From assembly GCA_031254915.1 (NCBI GenBank), contig JAIRTL010000005.1, positions 19,654-83,653 on the forward strand: DNA of 64,000 bases, written 5' to 3'. Source of the DNA: Planctomycetota bacterium. Its GTDB lineage: Bacteria; Planctomycetota; SZUA-567. Position 1 is the first letter of the stretch, and each line of letters opens with the position of its first letter. A model generated the notes under the pieces. The model ran no database searches. It was not told where the DNA came from and saw nothing but the letters and a program-made list of their open reading frames with translations. The translations under genes and the position numbers were made by a program. Below are positions 27,511-35,925 of this stretch, piece by piece.

Positions 27511-29031
27511 TTGAAATCGAACTTCGTGGCGAAAATCCGGGAATCGGCGGTATCGGTCATTCCCGTCATGCTGATCGTCGTGGCGCTCCACTTCGCGATC
27601 GCCCCCCTCCCCGAGGGGCAATTGACGAAATACATCGTCGGCGGCGTTCTCCTCATGCTCGGACTGGGCATATTTCTCGTCGGCGCGGACATCGGCATGG
27701 TGCCGTTCGGGCAGAAGGTGGGGTCGGCGCTCACGAAGAGGCGCAACCTCATCCTCATTCTCGTCGCCGCCTTTCTCATCGGCTTCGCCATCACGATCGC
27801 CGAGCCGGACGTCCAGGTGCTGGCGAACCAGGTCCAATCGATCGCGCCCGACCTGAACAAGTTCTCGCTTCTTCTGATGATCGCGGTCGGCGTCGGCATC
27901 TTCCTCGTCATCGCCATGGTCCGCGTCCTCATGCAGTGGCCGCTTCCCGTGCTCCTGATCGGCTTCTACATTCTCGTCTTTTTCGTCTGCTCCTTCGTCG
28001 ACCCGGGGTTCGTCGGCGTCGCCTTCGACGCCGGCGGCGCCACCACCGGCCCCATCACCGTCCCCTTCATCATGGCCATGGGGATCGGCGTCGCGGCGGT
28101 GGTCAAAAAGGAGGAGGGCGGCGACAACAGTTTCGGCTACGTCGGCTTGGCGTCCATCGGTCCCATCGCCGCCGTCGCCGTCATGGGCCTGTTTTCCTCC
28201 ATCCGGCTCGACCGGATCCCGGAGGAGGCGGTCGCGGACCAGGCGAAGTCGCTCATCGGCGCTTTCACGAGCGGAATTCCCCACGTCTCGCGGGACATCG
28301 CCCTGGCGCTGTCGCCGCTGATGATTATCTTTTTCCTTTTCCAGATTTTCCTGCTCCGCCTCCCTTCGGAGCAGGTCAAGAGAATGATCCTCGGCCTCGT
28401 CTACTCCTTCATCGGCCTCGTCATCTTCATGGTCGGCGTCAACGGCGGCTTCACGCCGGTCGGGCAGTCCCTCGGGCACCGCCTCGGCGCCATCGCCGGC
28501 GGCTGGTGCCTGCTGCCGGTCGGCATGATTCTCGGCGCCGTCGTCGTCATCGCCGAGCCGGCGGTGTGGGTGCTCACCGAGCAGGTGGAAGAGGTTTCCG
28601 GGGGCCACATCAAGCGCTCGATCATGCTTGCGGCGTTGTCCGTGAGCATCGCCCTCGCCGTCGCCATGGGCATGCTCAGGGTCGTGACCGGCCTGTCGAT
28701 CTGGTGGATCCTCGTGCCGGGGTATGTTCTGGCGCTCGGTCTCACCCGGTTCGCGCCGCCCCTGTTCACCGCCATCGCCTTCGATTCGGGCGGCGTTGCG
28801 TCGGGGCCGATGTCCACCACCTTCGTGCTCGCGCTCACGCTCGGCGCGTCGTTCGCCTGCGGCGGCAATCCCGCCACCGACGCCTTCGGGATGGTGGCGA
28901 TGATCGCCATGGCGCCGCTCATCACCATCCAGATCCTCGGGCTCGTTTTCAAGCATGTCGAAAAGCGGCAGGAGGAGGCCGAGGCGGAAAGGAAGCCCCG
29001 TCCCGCGACGGAAGGAAACGGCAATGAATGA
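27511..29031 (+). CDS. DUF1538 membrane protein, duplicated
   Basis: A 506-residue integral membrane protein built of two similar halves, each with several helices. Each half opens with a VIPVMLIV- or LSPLMIIF-type helix and contains a GxDxGMVPFGQ-like (GADIGMVPFGQKVG, later GVNGGFTPVGQSLG) and an FDAGGATTGP/FDSGGVASGP segment. The duplication and these repeats identify the DUF1538 family, a putative transporter of unknown substrate. The start is TTG at 27511 with GGGGAG upstream; no better start exists. The stop overlaps the P-II-like gene by eight bases, implying a regulator-transporter pair. Confidence 0.85.
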   Translation: MKSNFVAKIRESAVSVIPVMLIVVALHFAIAPLPEGQLTKYIVGGVLLMLGLGIFLVGADIGMVPFGQKVGSALTKRRNLILILVAAFLIGFAITIAEPDVQVLANQVQSIAPDLNKFSLLLMIAVGVGIFLVIAMVRVLMQWPLPVLLIGFYILVFFVCSFVDPGFVGVAFDAGGATTGPITVPFIMAMGIGVAAVVKKEEGGDNSFGYVGLASIGPIAAVAVMGLFSSIRLDRIPEEAVADQAKSLIGAFTSGIPHVSRDIALALSPLMIIFFLFQIFLLRLPSEQVKRMILGLVYSFIGLVIFMVGVNGGFTPVGQSLGHRLGAIAGGWCLLPVGMILGAVVVIAEPAVWVLTEQVEEVSGGHIKRSIMLAALSVSIALAVAMGMLRVVTGLSIWWILVPGYVLALGLTRFAPPLFTAIAFDSGGVASGPMSTTFVLALTLGASFACGGNPATDAFGMVAMIAMAPLITIQILGLVFKHVEKRQEEAEAERKPRPATEGNGNE

Positions 29032-29698
29032 CTTTGTGGAACGGCCGGCGAAAATGCTTGTGTGCATGGTCGGCCGACACCGGGGGGAAAAGCTGGTCGA
29101 GGCCGCGAAGGGGGGAGGCGCGCGCGGCGGCACCCTGGCCCTCGGAAAATCGGTCGGCGACAACCGGTTTCTCCAGGCGCTGTCCCTCGCCGACATCCAG
29201 CAGGACGTCGCCTTCATCGTCATGGCCGACGAAGCCCGCGACGTGGTCAAGGCGGTGAAGGAGGCGGCATTGCGGAACAGGAAGCTGTCGGGGCTCGCGC
29301 TTCTCCTGCGGGTTCCCGAACTGTATCTGCGCACGGGTTCCGACAGCCCGGAACCGAAATCAGAAACCAGAACGAGGAGCAGGAAAATGCCGTCCGGATA
29401 CAAGCTCATCACCGTCATCGTCAATTCCGGGTACGCCGACGATGTCATGGCTGTTTCGCGCAAGGCCGGGGCGGCCGGCGGCACCATCCTCTCGGCGCGC
29501 GGCACCGGCACCGAGGAGGACGTGAAGTTCTTCGGCATCACGCTCGTCCCGGAGAAGGAGATGCTCTACATCGTCGCCGAGCAGGAGAAGTTTCCCGCCA
29601 TCATCGAGGCGATCAAGACGGTGGAAACGCTCAACGAGCCGGGCGGCGGCATCATCTACGCCATGGACGTGGAGGAATTCATACCGCTTGGGCGGTGA
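29024..29698 (+). CDS. Tandem P-II-like regulatory protein
   Basis: A 224-residue soluble protein made of two P-II-like halves (~1-107 and ~117-224) joined by a short charged linker. The second half is the more canonical: YKLITVIVNSGYADDVM, GGTILSARGTG, and a C-terminal IIYAMDVEEF. The first half matches its pattern (MLVCMVGRHRGEKLVEAA, RGGTLALGKS). P-II proteins are normally ~110-residue trimers that gate transporters and enzymes, so a fused pair is unusual. The gene overlaps the DUF1538 gene by eight bases, so it probably controls that membrane protein. Confidence 0.82.
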   Translation: MNDFVERPAKMLVCMVGRHRGEKLVEAAKGGGARGGTLALGKSVGDNRFLQALSLADIQQDVAFIVMADEARDVVKAVKEAALRNRKLSGLALLLRVPELYLRTGSDSPEPKSETRTRSRKMPSGYKLITVIVNSGYADDVMAVSRKAGAAGGTILSARGTGTEEDVKFFGITLVPEKEMLYIVAEQEKFPAIIEAIKTVETLNEPGGGIIYAMDVEEFIPLGR

Positions 29699-29767
29699 TG
29701 GGGGAACGGGTGCGGAACAGGGCAACCTCCATCCCCATTTTCCCAATTTCAAACCGACATCGGTATA
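29699..29767 (+). repeat. Truncated dispersed element (right half)
   Basis: The right half only: GTGCGGAACAGGGCAACCTC through to CGGTATAA. It starts at the stop codon of the P-II-like gene and ends six bases before the -35 box of the ilv promoter. Confidence 0.7.
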
Positions 29768-29772
29768 AATTC

Positions 29773-29801
29773 TTGACAGCCGTCCCGTGTGCCGGTAGAG
29801 T
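29773..29801 (+). promoter_or_regulatory. Promoter of the ilv leader and operon
   Basis: A perfect -35 TTGACA (29773-29778) and a -10 TAGAGT (29796-29801) with a 17-base spacer. Transcription should begin near 29808, about 20 bases before the leader-peptide start. Confidence 0.8.
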
Positions 29802-29828
29802 TTTTGTAATGAAGGAGCGGGGAAAATC

Positions 29829-29909
29829 ATGATTCAGAGCGTCGGAATGGTCGTCCTTGTCGCGGTTGGCGAGTCGATTGCGATCGACCATATCCGAATG
29901 GAGCCCTGA
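29829..29909 (+). CDS. ilv operon leader peptide (attenuation)
   Basis: A 26-codon open frame, MIQSVGMVVLVAVGESIAID then HIRMEP, preceded by AAGGAG (29812-29817). Ten of 26 residues are branched-chain (five Val, four Ile, one Leu), with a VVLVAV run. It lies between a good promoter and a terminator hairpin ahead of ilvB, exactly where an attenuator leader is expected. Ribosome stalling at the Val/Leu/Ile codons when those amino acids are scarce should favour read-through. This is inferred from layout, not shown. Confidence 0.7.
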   Translation: MIQSVGMVVLVAVGESIAIDHIRMEP

Positions 29910-29937
29910 GCTGACGCGTTTTTCGAATCTGTCATCA

Positions 29938-29970
29938 GCCCCGGGCCTAAAAGGTCCGGGGCTTTTCGTT
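29938..29970 (+). terminator. Attenuator terminator before ilvB
   Basis: Stem GCCCCGGGCC (29938-29947) with GGTCCGGGGC (29953-29962), loop TAAAA, then TTTT. It lies 28 bases after the leader stop and 35 before ilvB. A possible competing pairing joins GCTGA (29910-29914) with TCAGC (29935-29939). Confidence 0.8.
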
Positions 29971-29997
29971 ACCTGGACACAGCGGCAGGAGACGCAT

Positions 29998-31668
29998 ATG
30001 AAAGGCACTCGCGCCATCATCGAGGTGTTGAAAAGCGAAGGGGTGGACCTGGTGTTCGGCTATCCCGGCGGGCAGATCATTCCCCTGTTCGACGAGTTCT
30101 ACGACGAAAAGGATGTCCGGCTCGTCATGCCTCGCCACGAGCAGGGCGGCGCGCACGCGGCCGAGGGCTACGCCCGCGTCACCGGCAAGGTCGGAGTCGT
30201 GATCGCCACCAGCGGCCCGGGCGCCACCAACCTCGTCACCGGCATCGCCGACGCCTACATGGATTCGACGCCGCTAGTCGCCGTCACAGGACAAGTGGTG
30301 TCGCAGCTCATCGGCAACGACGCCTTCCAGGAGGTGGACGTCATCGGCATCACCCGTTCGATATCGAAGCACAACTATCTGGTGAAAAAGCCGTCCGACC
30401 TGCCGTCGATGCTCAAGTCCGCCTTCCATATCGCCCGCTCGGGACGACCGGGACCGGTGGTGGTGGACATCCCGTCCGATATCCAGAAAACGGAGATCAA
30501 CGCACCGATCCCGGATTCGGTGCGCATCCCCGGCTACCAGCCGACCTACGAGGGAAATCCGCGCCAGATCGACCGCATCGCGCAGATGATCAACGCCTCC
30601 GAGCGCCCCGTTCTCTACGTCGGCGGCGGCATCGTCTCCTCGGGCGCGTCCGAACACCTTCGCGAAGTCGCGCGCCAGGCCAACCTCCCCGTGACGACGA
30701 CGCTTATGGGCCTCGGCTGCTTCCCCTCGGACGACCCCCTTTCGCTCGGGATGCTCGGCATGCACGGTTCCGCCTATGCCAACCAGGCGGTGATGGGCTG
30801 CGATCTTCTCATCGCCGTCGGCGCCCGCTTCGACGACCGCATCACCGGCAAGACCGCCGCTTTCGCGCCGCTGGCGAAGAAGATCCACGTCGATATCGAT
30901 CCGACCTCGGTGTCGAAAAACGTCGGCGTCGATCTCCCCGTCATCGGCGGCGCCGACAACATCCTGCGCGAACTTCTGCCCAAGCTCGAACGTCGTGAAC
31001 GGCAAGCCTGGTTCGCCAGGATTGCCGAATGGAAGGCGTCGTCGCCCCTCGACGTTCCGGAGTACGCCGGCGCGGTCGCGCCGCAGCGGGTTCTCCGCGA
31101 GATGAACCGCCTGTCCCGCGACCGCGACCCCGTGCTCGTCACCGACGTCGGCCAACACCAGATGTGGTCCGCCCTGTACTGGAACCACCAGCGCCCGCGC
31201 CGCTGGGTCAGTTCCGGCGGACTCGGCACGATGGGCTTCGGCCTGCCCGCCGCCATCGGCGCGCAACTGGGCCTGCCGGACAACCTCGTCTTCTGCGTCA
31301 CCGGCGACGGCGGCATCCAGATGAACATCCAGGAACTGGCGACGGTGAAGCGCCTCGATCTCCCCGTGAAGATCATCCTCATGAACAACGGCTACCTCGG
31401 CATGGTCCGCCAGTGGCAGGAACTGTTCTGGAACAAGCGCTATTCCCACACGAATCTTTCGGACAATCCCGATTTCGTCGCCATCGCCGAAGCCTACGGC
31501 ATCAAGTCGCTGACGCTCGATTCCGGCGACCGGACCGCCGCGACGCTCGAGGAGGCGATCGACCACCCCGGGCCGGTTCTCGTCGACGTCCGCATCGACC
31601 GCGAGGCGAATGTCTATCCGATGGTTCCCGCCGGGGAGCCGCTCGATCAAATCATCACCAGGCGCTGA
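29998..31668 (+). CDS. ilvB: Acetolactate synthase large subunit
   Basis: A 556-residue TPP/FAD enzyme catalysing the first common step of valine, leucine and isoleucine synthesis. The N-terminal TPP-activating Glu48 lies in PRHEQGGAHAAEGYAR, the FAD domain is central, and the C-terminal TPP/Mg motif is GDGGIQMNIQELATVK with ILMNNGYLGMVRQWQ. The ATG at 29998 has AGGAG seven bases before it; the upstream in-frame extension crosses the attenuator and is not coding. It is followed by ilvN. Confidence 0.96.
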   Translation: MKGTRAIIEVLKSEGVDLVFGYPGGQIIPLFDEFYDEKDVRLVMPRHEQGGAHAAEGYARVTGKVGVVIATSGPGATNLVTGIADAYMDSTPLVAVTGQVVSQLIGNDAFQEVDVIGITRSISKHNYLVKKPSDLPSMLKSAFHIARSGRPGPVVVDIPSDIQKTEINAPIPDSVRIPGYQPTYEGNPRQIDRIAQMINASERPVLYVGGGIVSSGASEHLREVARQANLPVTTTLMGLGCFPSDDPLSLGMLGMHGSAYANQAVMGCDLLIAVGARFDDRITGKTAAFAPLAKKIHVDIDPTSVSKNVGVDLPVIGGADNILRELLPKLERRERQAWFARIAEWKASSPLDVPEYAGAVAPQRVLREMNRLSRDRDPVLVTDVGQHQMWSALYWNHQRPRRWVSSGGLGTMGFGLPAAIGAQLGLPDNLVFCVTGDGGIQMNIQELATVKRLDLPVKIILMNNGYLGMVRQWQELFWNKRYSHTNLSDNPDFVAIAEAYGIKSLTLDSGDRTAATLEEAIDHPGPVLVDVRIDREANVYPMVPAGEPLDQIITRR

Positions 31669-31702
31669 ATCGCGCCCGGCACAGCATACGGAGGAAGCGC
31701 CC

Positions 31703-32194
31703 ATGCCCCCCAAAGTCCGCCGTCACGTCTTCAGCGCGCTGGTGGAGAACAAGCCCGGCGTCCTCGCCCGGATCGCGAGCCTCTTCTCGGCGCGCGGCTA
31801 CAACATCGAAAGCCTCAACGTCGGGGAGACGGACAACGCCGCGACCTCGCGCATGACCATTTCCGTCCTCGGCGACGACCGCACTCTCGAACAGATACGC
31901 AAGCAGTTGTCGAAGCTGATCGACACCCTCAAGGTGACGGAACTTTCCGACCTCCCCTGCGTCGAAACGGACTTGGCGCTCGTCAAGGTCAAGGCCGCCC
32001 CCGACAGGCGAGGGGAGATTCTCAATCTCGTGACTGTCTTCAACGCCCGCATCGCCGACGTGTCGGAGCGGCATCTTGTCATCGAGATATCCGGGAACGA
32101 GGCGAAGCTGCGCTCCTTCCTGTCGCTGGCGGGAACCTACGGCGTGACGGAAATGGTCCGCGCCGGCCGCATCGCCATGAAGCGCGGCGACTGA
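31703..32194 (+). CDS. ilvN: Acetolactate synthase small (regulatory) subunit
   Basis: A 163-residue regulatory subunit. The N-terminal ACT domain begins HVFSALVENKPGVLARIASL and RGYNIESLNVGETD, the valine-binding signature, and a C-terminal domain completes the usual length. It confers feedback inhibition on IlvB. A GGAGGA site lies ahead of the ATG at 31703. It is 34 bases downstream of ilvB and 15 upstream of the phosphatase gene. Confidence 0.95.
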   Translation: MPPKVRRHVFSALVENKPGVLARIASLFSARGYNIESLNVGETDNAATSRMTISVLGDDRTLEQIRKQLSKLIDTLKVTELSDLPCVETDLALVKVKAAPDRRGEILNLVTVFNARIADVSERHLVIEISGNEAKLRSFLSLAGTYGVTEMVRAGRIAMKRGD

Positions 32195-32209
32195 CCGGAA
32201 GGGAAAGCC

Positions 32210-33016
32210 ATGAAGGACATTCCGCTCGGCGCCATGCTTGAAACAGCCGTCATGGCGGCCAGGCGCGCCGGCGACATCCAGCGCGACCGCTTCGGCGGCG
32301 AGCTGCGCGTCCTCGCCTTGCTGGAGGGCGACATCAAGCTCGAGGCGGACCAGCTTTGCGAAGCTGCGATCATGGAGACGATACGCTCCCGCTTTCCGGA
32401 CCACGCCGTCCTGGCGGAAGAGGGGGGCAAAACCGACGGCGCGGAATTCATCTGGTACGTCGATCCGCTCGACGGCACGGTGAACTATTATTTCGGGATT
32501 CCGCATTTCTGCTCCACCCTCGCCTGCTATCGTCAATCGGCGGACGCCGCCGGTGGCCTCGGCGTGCCGGTGATCGGCGTCACCTATGCCGTCATGGAAG
32601 GGGGGCTGTATTGCGCCGCCGCCGGGCGGGGCGCGACCGCGAACGGCGTCGCGGCGCGGGTTCGCGAGGAAGAATCGCTCGAGGACGCGCTCGTCATCGC
32701 CGCGCTCGGAAATACGCCCGGAAAGCTCGTCTTCACGCGGCAGGTGACGCTGGAACTGTCGAAGCGCATCCGCAAGACGAGGAACCTCGGCGCGGCGGCG
32801 CTCGACCTGGCGTATGTCGCGTCCGGAAAGGCCTCGGCGTTCGTCGAATACGGCGTCAATCCTTGGGATGTGGCGGCGGGCGTCGCGCTCGTCGAGGCGG
32901 CGGGCGGCAAGGCGACGGTCCGGCCGATCCGCGGCCGGCTCGCGATCGTCGCTTCCGGACGAAACATTCACGACGAACTGGTCGACTCGCTGTCGTGGTA
33001 CGATCCGGAGAAGTGA
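32210..33016 (+). CDS. Inositol monophosphatase family protein
   Basis: A 268-residue Mg-dependent sugar-phosphate phosphatase. It has the metal-binding motif WYVDPLDGTVNY, an upstream EEGG (residues ~70) and the C-terminal NPWDVAAGVALVEAAGG. The family includes inositol-1-phosphatase, fructose-bisphosphatase-like and histidinol-phosphate phosphatase enzymes, so the substrate is open. Because it follows ilvN by 15 bases it is probably in the ilv transcript. Histidinol phosphatase is worth considering since hisC is also isolated in this genome region. Confidence 0.88.
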   Translation: MKDIPLGAMLETAVMAARRAGDIQRDRFGGELRVLALLEGDIKLEADQLCEAAIMETIRSRFPDHAVLAEEGGKTDGAEFIWYVDPLDGTVNYYFGIPHFCSTLACYRQSADAAGGLGVPVIGVTYAVMEGGLYCAAAGRGATANGVAARVREEESLEDALVIAALGNTPGKLVFTRQVTLELSKRIRKTRNLGAAALDLAYVASGKASAFVEYGVNPWDVAAGVALVEAAGGKATVRPIRGRLAIVASGRNIHDELVDSLSWYDPEK

Positions 33017-33022
33017 AGCGCC

Positions 33023-33241
33023 ATGGGGAATGAAAAGCGGGGCCCGGCGCGTTTTTCGCGCTCGTCCTCCATCAGGGTGTTCGTGGATTCGACGCCGGCG
33101 AGCGCTTCCGGCGCCTGCGGCATCGGTTCGTACATGGGCGCGTATGACGACACGGACGGCATCTTCATCGATCCCGACATCAGCTTCGCCGCTCCCGGGC
33201 CCAAGAGTCCGCCCCGATCGGGGGGGCTGCGGCTCCCATAA
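33023..33241 (+). CDS. Possible small hypothetical protein
   Basis: A 72-codon frame starting six bases after the phosphatase stop. It is Ser/Gly/Pro-rich with a central DDTDGIFIDPDISF segment, and no family or strong ribosome site is visible. It may be spurious. Confidence 0.25.
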   Translation: MGNEKRGPARFSRSSSIRVFVDSTPASASGACGIGSYMGAYDDTDGIFIDPDISFAAPGPKSPPRSGGLRLP

Positions 33242-33443
33242 TTCGGTTCCCTTCCATCCAGCCGCAAATTCGGTGCGGCTCCGGCGCAGCCGACGCGGCC
33301 GCGTTTTCCCGCCGCCGCATCGGCATGGCGAATGTCGGGGCGAGCGCGTCGCCGGGGTCCGGGAAGGCGAGCCTCCGGCGGCGCATGGCGTCCTTCGACT
33401 CGGGCTGGATCCGGCCGTCCGGGGCGCAGAGGTATGCGAGCGG

Positions 33444-33502
33444 TATGCGATGGGCAAGCCGAAATGCGCAGTTGGATATCCATTCAATTGCGCAAAACGC
33501 CC
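33444..33502 (-). repeat. Stand-alone fragment of repeat module B
   Basis: About 60 bases (including CCGAAATGCGCAGTTGGATA and TCCATTCAATTGCGCAAAAC) match the insert carried by the enlarged elements at 9511-9850 and 27226-27459. It lies in the 340-base gap before the etfA terminator. Confidence 0.6.
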
Positions 33503-33512
33503 TATCGGCGTT

Positions 33513-33548
33513 GCAAAAAAAAGAGGGAGACCCTGAAAAAGGTCTCCC
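33513..33548 (-). terminator. Intrinsic terminator of the etf operon
   Basis: On the minus strand, GGGAGACC (33548-33541) pairs with GGTCTCCC (33532-33525) around an eight-base loop, followed by TCTTTTTTTT. It lies about 40 bases after the etfA stop. Confidence 0.85.
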
Positions 33549-33585
33549 CATGCGGCGCACGCCGATGTTTTTACAATAGGCGCCG

Positions 33586-34782
33586 TTACGCTTCGCCGCC
33601 GAGCTCGCGGATCATCGCGGGAACGACTTCGAAGACGTCGCCGACGAAGCCGTAGGTGGCGACGCCGAAGATCGGGGCGTCCCTGTCCTTGTTGATGGCG
33701 ATGATGCGGTCGGAACTTTGCATGCCGACAAGGTGCTGCACCGCGCCGGATATGCCGCAGGCGATATAGAGCTTCGGCTGCACCGTCTTGCCGGTCTGCC
33801 CGACCTGGTGGCTGTACGGCATCCAGCCGGAGTCGACCGCCGCGCGCGACGAGCCGACCGCGCCGCCAAGCAGTTTGGCGAGTTTTTCAAGCATCCGGAA
33901 GGATTCCGGCCTTCCAAGGCCGCGACCGCCGGACACGATGATGTCGGCTTCGACCAGATTGACTGTTTCCGACAGCTCGGGCAGCCAGTCGAGGCGCCTG
34001 GTGCGCGACGCGGGGAGCTTTCCCTCGGCGCCGAGCTTTTCCACCTTGCCGCCGCGGCCGCCGTCCTTTTCCGCCGCCTGCATGACCTTGTGACGGACGG
34101 TGGACATCTGCGGGCGGTGCTTGGCGCAAAGAATGGAGGCCATGATGTTGCCGCCGAAGGCGGGGCGGGTCTGGAGAAGAAGTCGGTCGTCAGTGATATC
34201 GAGGCCGGTGCAGTCGGCGGTGAGGCCGGTGCGCACGGCGACGGCGACGCGCGCCAGGAAACTGCGGCCGATCGCGGTCGCGCCGGCGAGGAAGATTTCC
34301 GGTTTTCTCCCGGCGATCAGGCCGGACACCACCTGCGCGTAGGGTTCGCTGGCGTAGTGCCTGAGTTCCGGGTCGTCGACCTGGATGACGCGGTCGACCG
34401 GGTATTCGAGGAGTTCACGGCACTGTTCGTCCATGTCGTGGCCGAGCACGAGGACGGAAAGGGGTACGCCGAGCTTGTCCGCGAGTTCCCTGCCCTTGCC
34501 GATAAGTTCGTGCACCACACCCTGGACGACGCCGTCGATCTGTTCGCCGAAGACCCAGACGCCCTTGTAGTCGGCGAGGTTGACGGCGGCCTCTTTCTCC
34601 GCCTTGACGAGGGAGATGGCGTCGAACTTGCACGACGGCGCGCAGGCACCGCAGAAGGTGCAGTTGACGTTGACGACGGCGAGCTTGCCGTCCATTTCCA
34701 GGGCGCCGAAGGGGCAGGTCTTGACGCAGACCCGGCAGCCGACGCATTTTTTCGGGTTGATGAGAAGGGCATTGTCGGACAT
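33586..34782 (-). CDS. etfA: Electron transfer flavoprotein alpha subunit with N-terminal ferredoxin domain
   Basis: A 398-residue flavoprotein subunit. Residues ~1-65 form a two-cluster ferredoxin: CVGCRVCVKTCPFGAL and CTFCGACAPSCKFDAI, each a CxxCxxCxxxC set for [4Fe-4S]. The EtfA body follows, ending in the FAD-binding GGRGLGRPESF, SRAAVDSGWMPYSHQVGQTG and the GISGAVQHLVGM region. The ATG at 34782 has AAGGAT upstream. Such ferredoxin-type EtfA occurs in electron-bifurcating complexes of anaerobes, for example with caffeyl-CoA or butyryl-CoA reductases. It follows etfB by 55 bases. Confidence 0.93.
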   Translation of the reverse strand: MSDNALLINPKKCVGCRVCVKTCPFGALEMDGKLAVVNVNCTFCGACAPSCKFDAISLVKAEKEAAVNLADYKGVWVFGEQIDGVVQGVVHELIGKGRELADKLGVPLSVLVLGHDMDEQCRELLEYPVDRVIQVDDPELRHYASEPYAQVVSGLIAGRKPEIFLAGATAIGRSFLARVAVAVRTGLTADCTGLDITDDRLLLQTRPAFGGNIMASILCAKHRPQMSTVRHKVMQAAEKDGGRGGKVEKLGAEGKLPASRTRRLDWLPELSETVNLVEADIIVSGGRGLGRPESFRMLEKLAKLLGGAVGSSRAAVDSGWMPYSHQVGQTGKTVQPKLYIACGISGAVQHLVGMQSSDRIIAINKDRDAPIFGVATYGFVGDVFEVVPAMIRELGGEA

Positions 34783-34837
34783 GGAAGATCCTTGGTTTTG
34801 TACGTATGCGAAACGAGACAAAGTCGGGGCGCTTCTC

Positions 34838-35641
34838 CTACGCGATCCGCAGTTCCTTGATTTTCGCGATCAGAATCTTCGCGGCGTCGCCGGCTGTCTC
34901 GGCCTCGATCATCTCGCCGCCGGAGCGGCGCGGCGGGCTGAAGATGCGGTTGACCGCGGTCGGGGATCCCTTGAGGCCGATTTTTTCCGGATCGGCGTCG
35001 ATCGCCTTTTCGTCCCAGATCGTGATTTCCGCTTTTTTGGCGCGCATCTTGCCCTTGAACGACGGCAGGCGCGGTTCATTGATTTCCTTGACGACCGTGA
35101 GAACGGCGGGAAGCCGGACCTCGAGCACCTCCTTGCCCGTTTCCATCAGGCATTCGACGACCGCCCCGCCTTTTTCGATTTCGCGGATCTTCGAGACGTA
35201 GCAGGCCTGGGGCCAGTCGAGGTGGCAGGAGATGCCGGGGCCGACCTGCGCCGTGTCGCCGTCGATCGCCTGTTTGCCGGCGAGGACGACGTCGGGCCGG
35301 AGCTTGCGCATGGCCTGCGCCAGCGTCAAGCTGGTCGCCCAGGTGTCGGCGCCGGCAAAGGCGCGGCTGCAGAGAAGGACGGCTTCGTCGGCGCCGACCG
35401 AGATGGCTTCACGGAGCGCGGCGTCGGCCTGCGGCGGCCCCATCGTCACCACCGTCACCTTGCCTTCGCCGAGACGCTCCCTGATGCGCACTCCCTCCTC
35501 GATCGCGTAGGCGTCGAAGGGGTTGATGATGGATTCGACCCCGTCGCGCACAAGGGTGTTCGTCTCCGGATTGATCCGGACCTCGGTCGTGTCCGGCACC
35601 TGCTTGATGCACACTACGATATGCAAGGTTGACTCCTTCAT
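34838..35641 (-). CDS. etfB: Electron transfer flavoprotein beta subunit
   Basis: A 267-residue subunit that binds a nucleotide or second flavin at the interface with EtfA. It begins HIVVCIKQVPDTTEVRINPE, has the conserved NPFDAYAIEE and VVLAGKQAIDGDTAQVGPG segments, and LPAVLTVVKEINEPRLPSF. Length is normal. The order acyl-CoA dehydrogenase-etfB-etfA on the minus strand indicates a functional complex. Confidence 0.95.
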   Translation of the reverse strand: MKESTLHIVVCIKQVPDTTEVRINPETNTLVRDGVESIINPFDAYAIEEGVRIRERLGEGKVTVVTMGPPQADAALREAISVGADEAVLLCSRAFAGADTWATSLTLAQAMRKLRPDVVLAGKQAIDGDTAQVGPGISCHLDWPQACYVSKIREIEKGGAVVECLMETGKEVLEVRLPAVLTVVKEINEPRLPSFKGKMRAKKAEITIWDEKAIDADPEKIGLKGSPTAVNRIFSPPRRSGGEMIEAETAGDAAKILIAKIKELRIA

Positions 35642-35679
35642 CTGGGCATCCGTTGGCCGGTTCTCCAGTCATTACGGTG

Positions 35680-35774
35680 TGTTCGCAAATAGTTGATCTT
35701 TCCCCGGCGCGTTTTCGGTTGGCGCAGTCGAGCCCGAAAACGCGACAGCGAGGCCAATCATTTCCGAAAACGCG
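35680..35774. repeat. Stand-alone palindromic element (module C)
   Basis: A 95-bp element between etfB and the acyl-CoA dehydrogenase gene, near-identical in layout to the insert at 9587-9683. The ends are related inverted repeats (TTCGCAAATAGTTGATCTTT on the left; AATCATTTCCGAAAACGCG on the right). It occupies a third of the 284-base gap, where no gene is visible. Confidence 0.7.
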
Positions 35775-35925
35775 CCAGGGGCGAAAGCGGGAATCCGCTC
35801 CGATCGCCTTGCCGCCGCGCGTAGATAGCCGCGGCGCGGCGGACGCGGGAGGCGGATCCTGAATGGGAAAAAATCCGCGCCGGCCGACGGGTTCGCGTGG
35901 TTCCGGCCGGAAAGAAACAGCCGAC

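Noticed and set aside
29857..29997. A 47-residue N-terminal extension of IlvB
   Set aside because: It would read through the attenuator hairpin, does not match the IlvB family start, and a good AGGAG site precedes the ATG at 29998.
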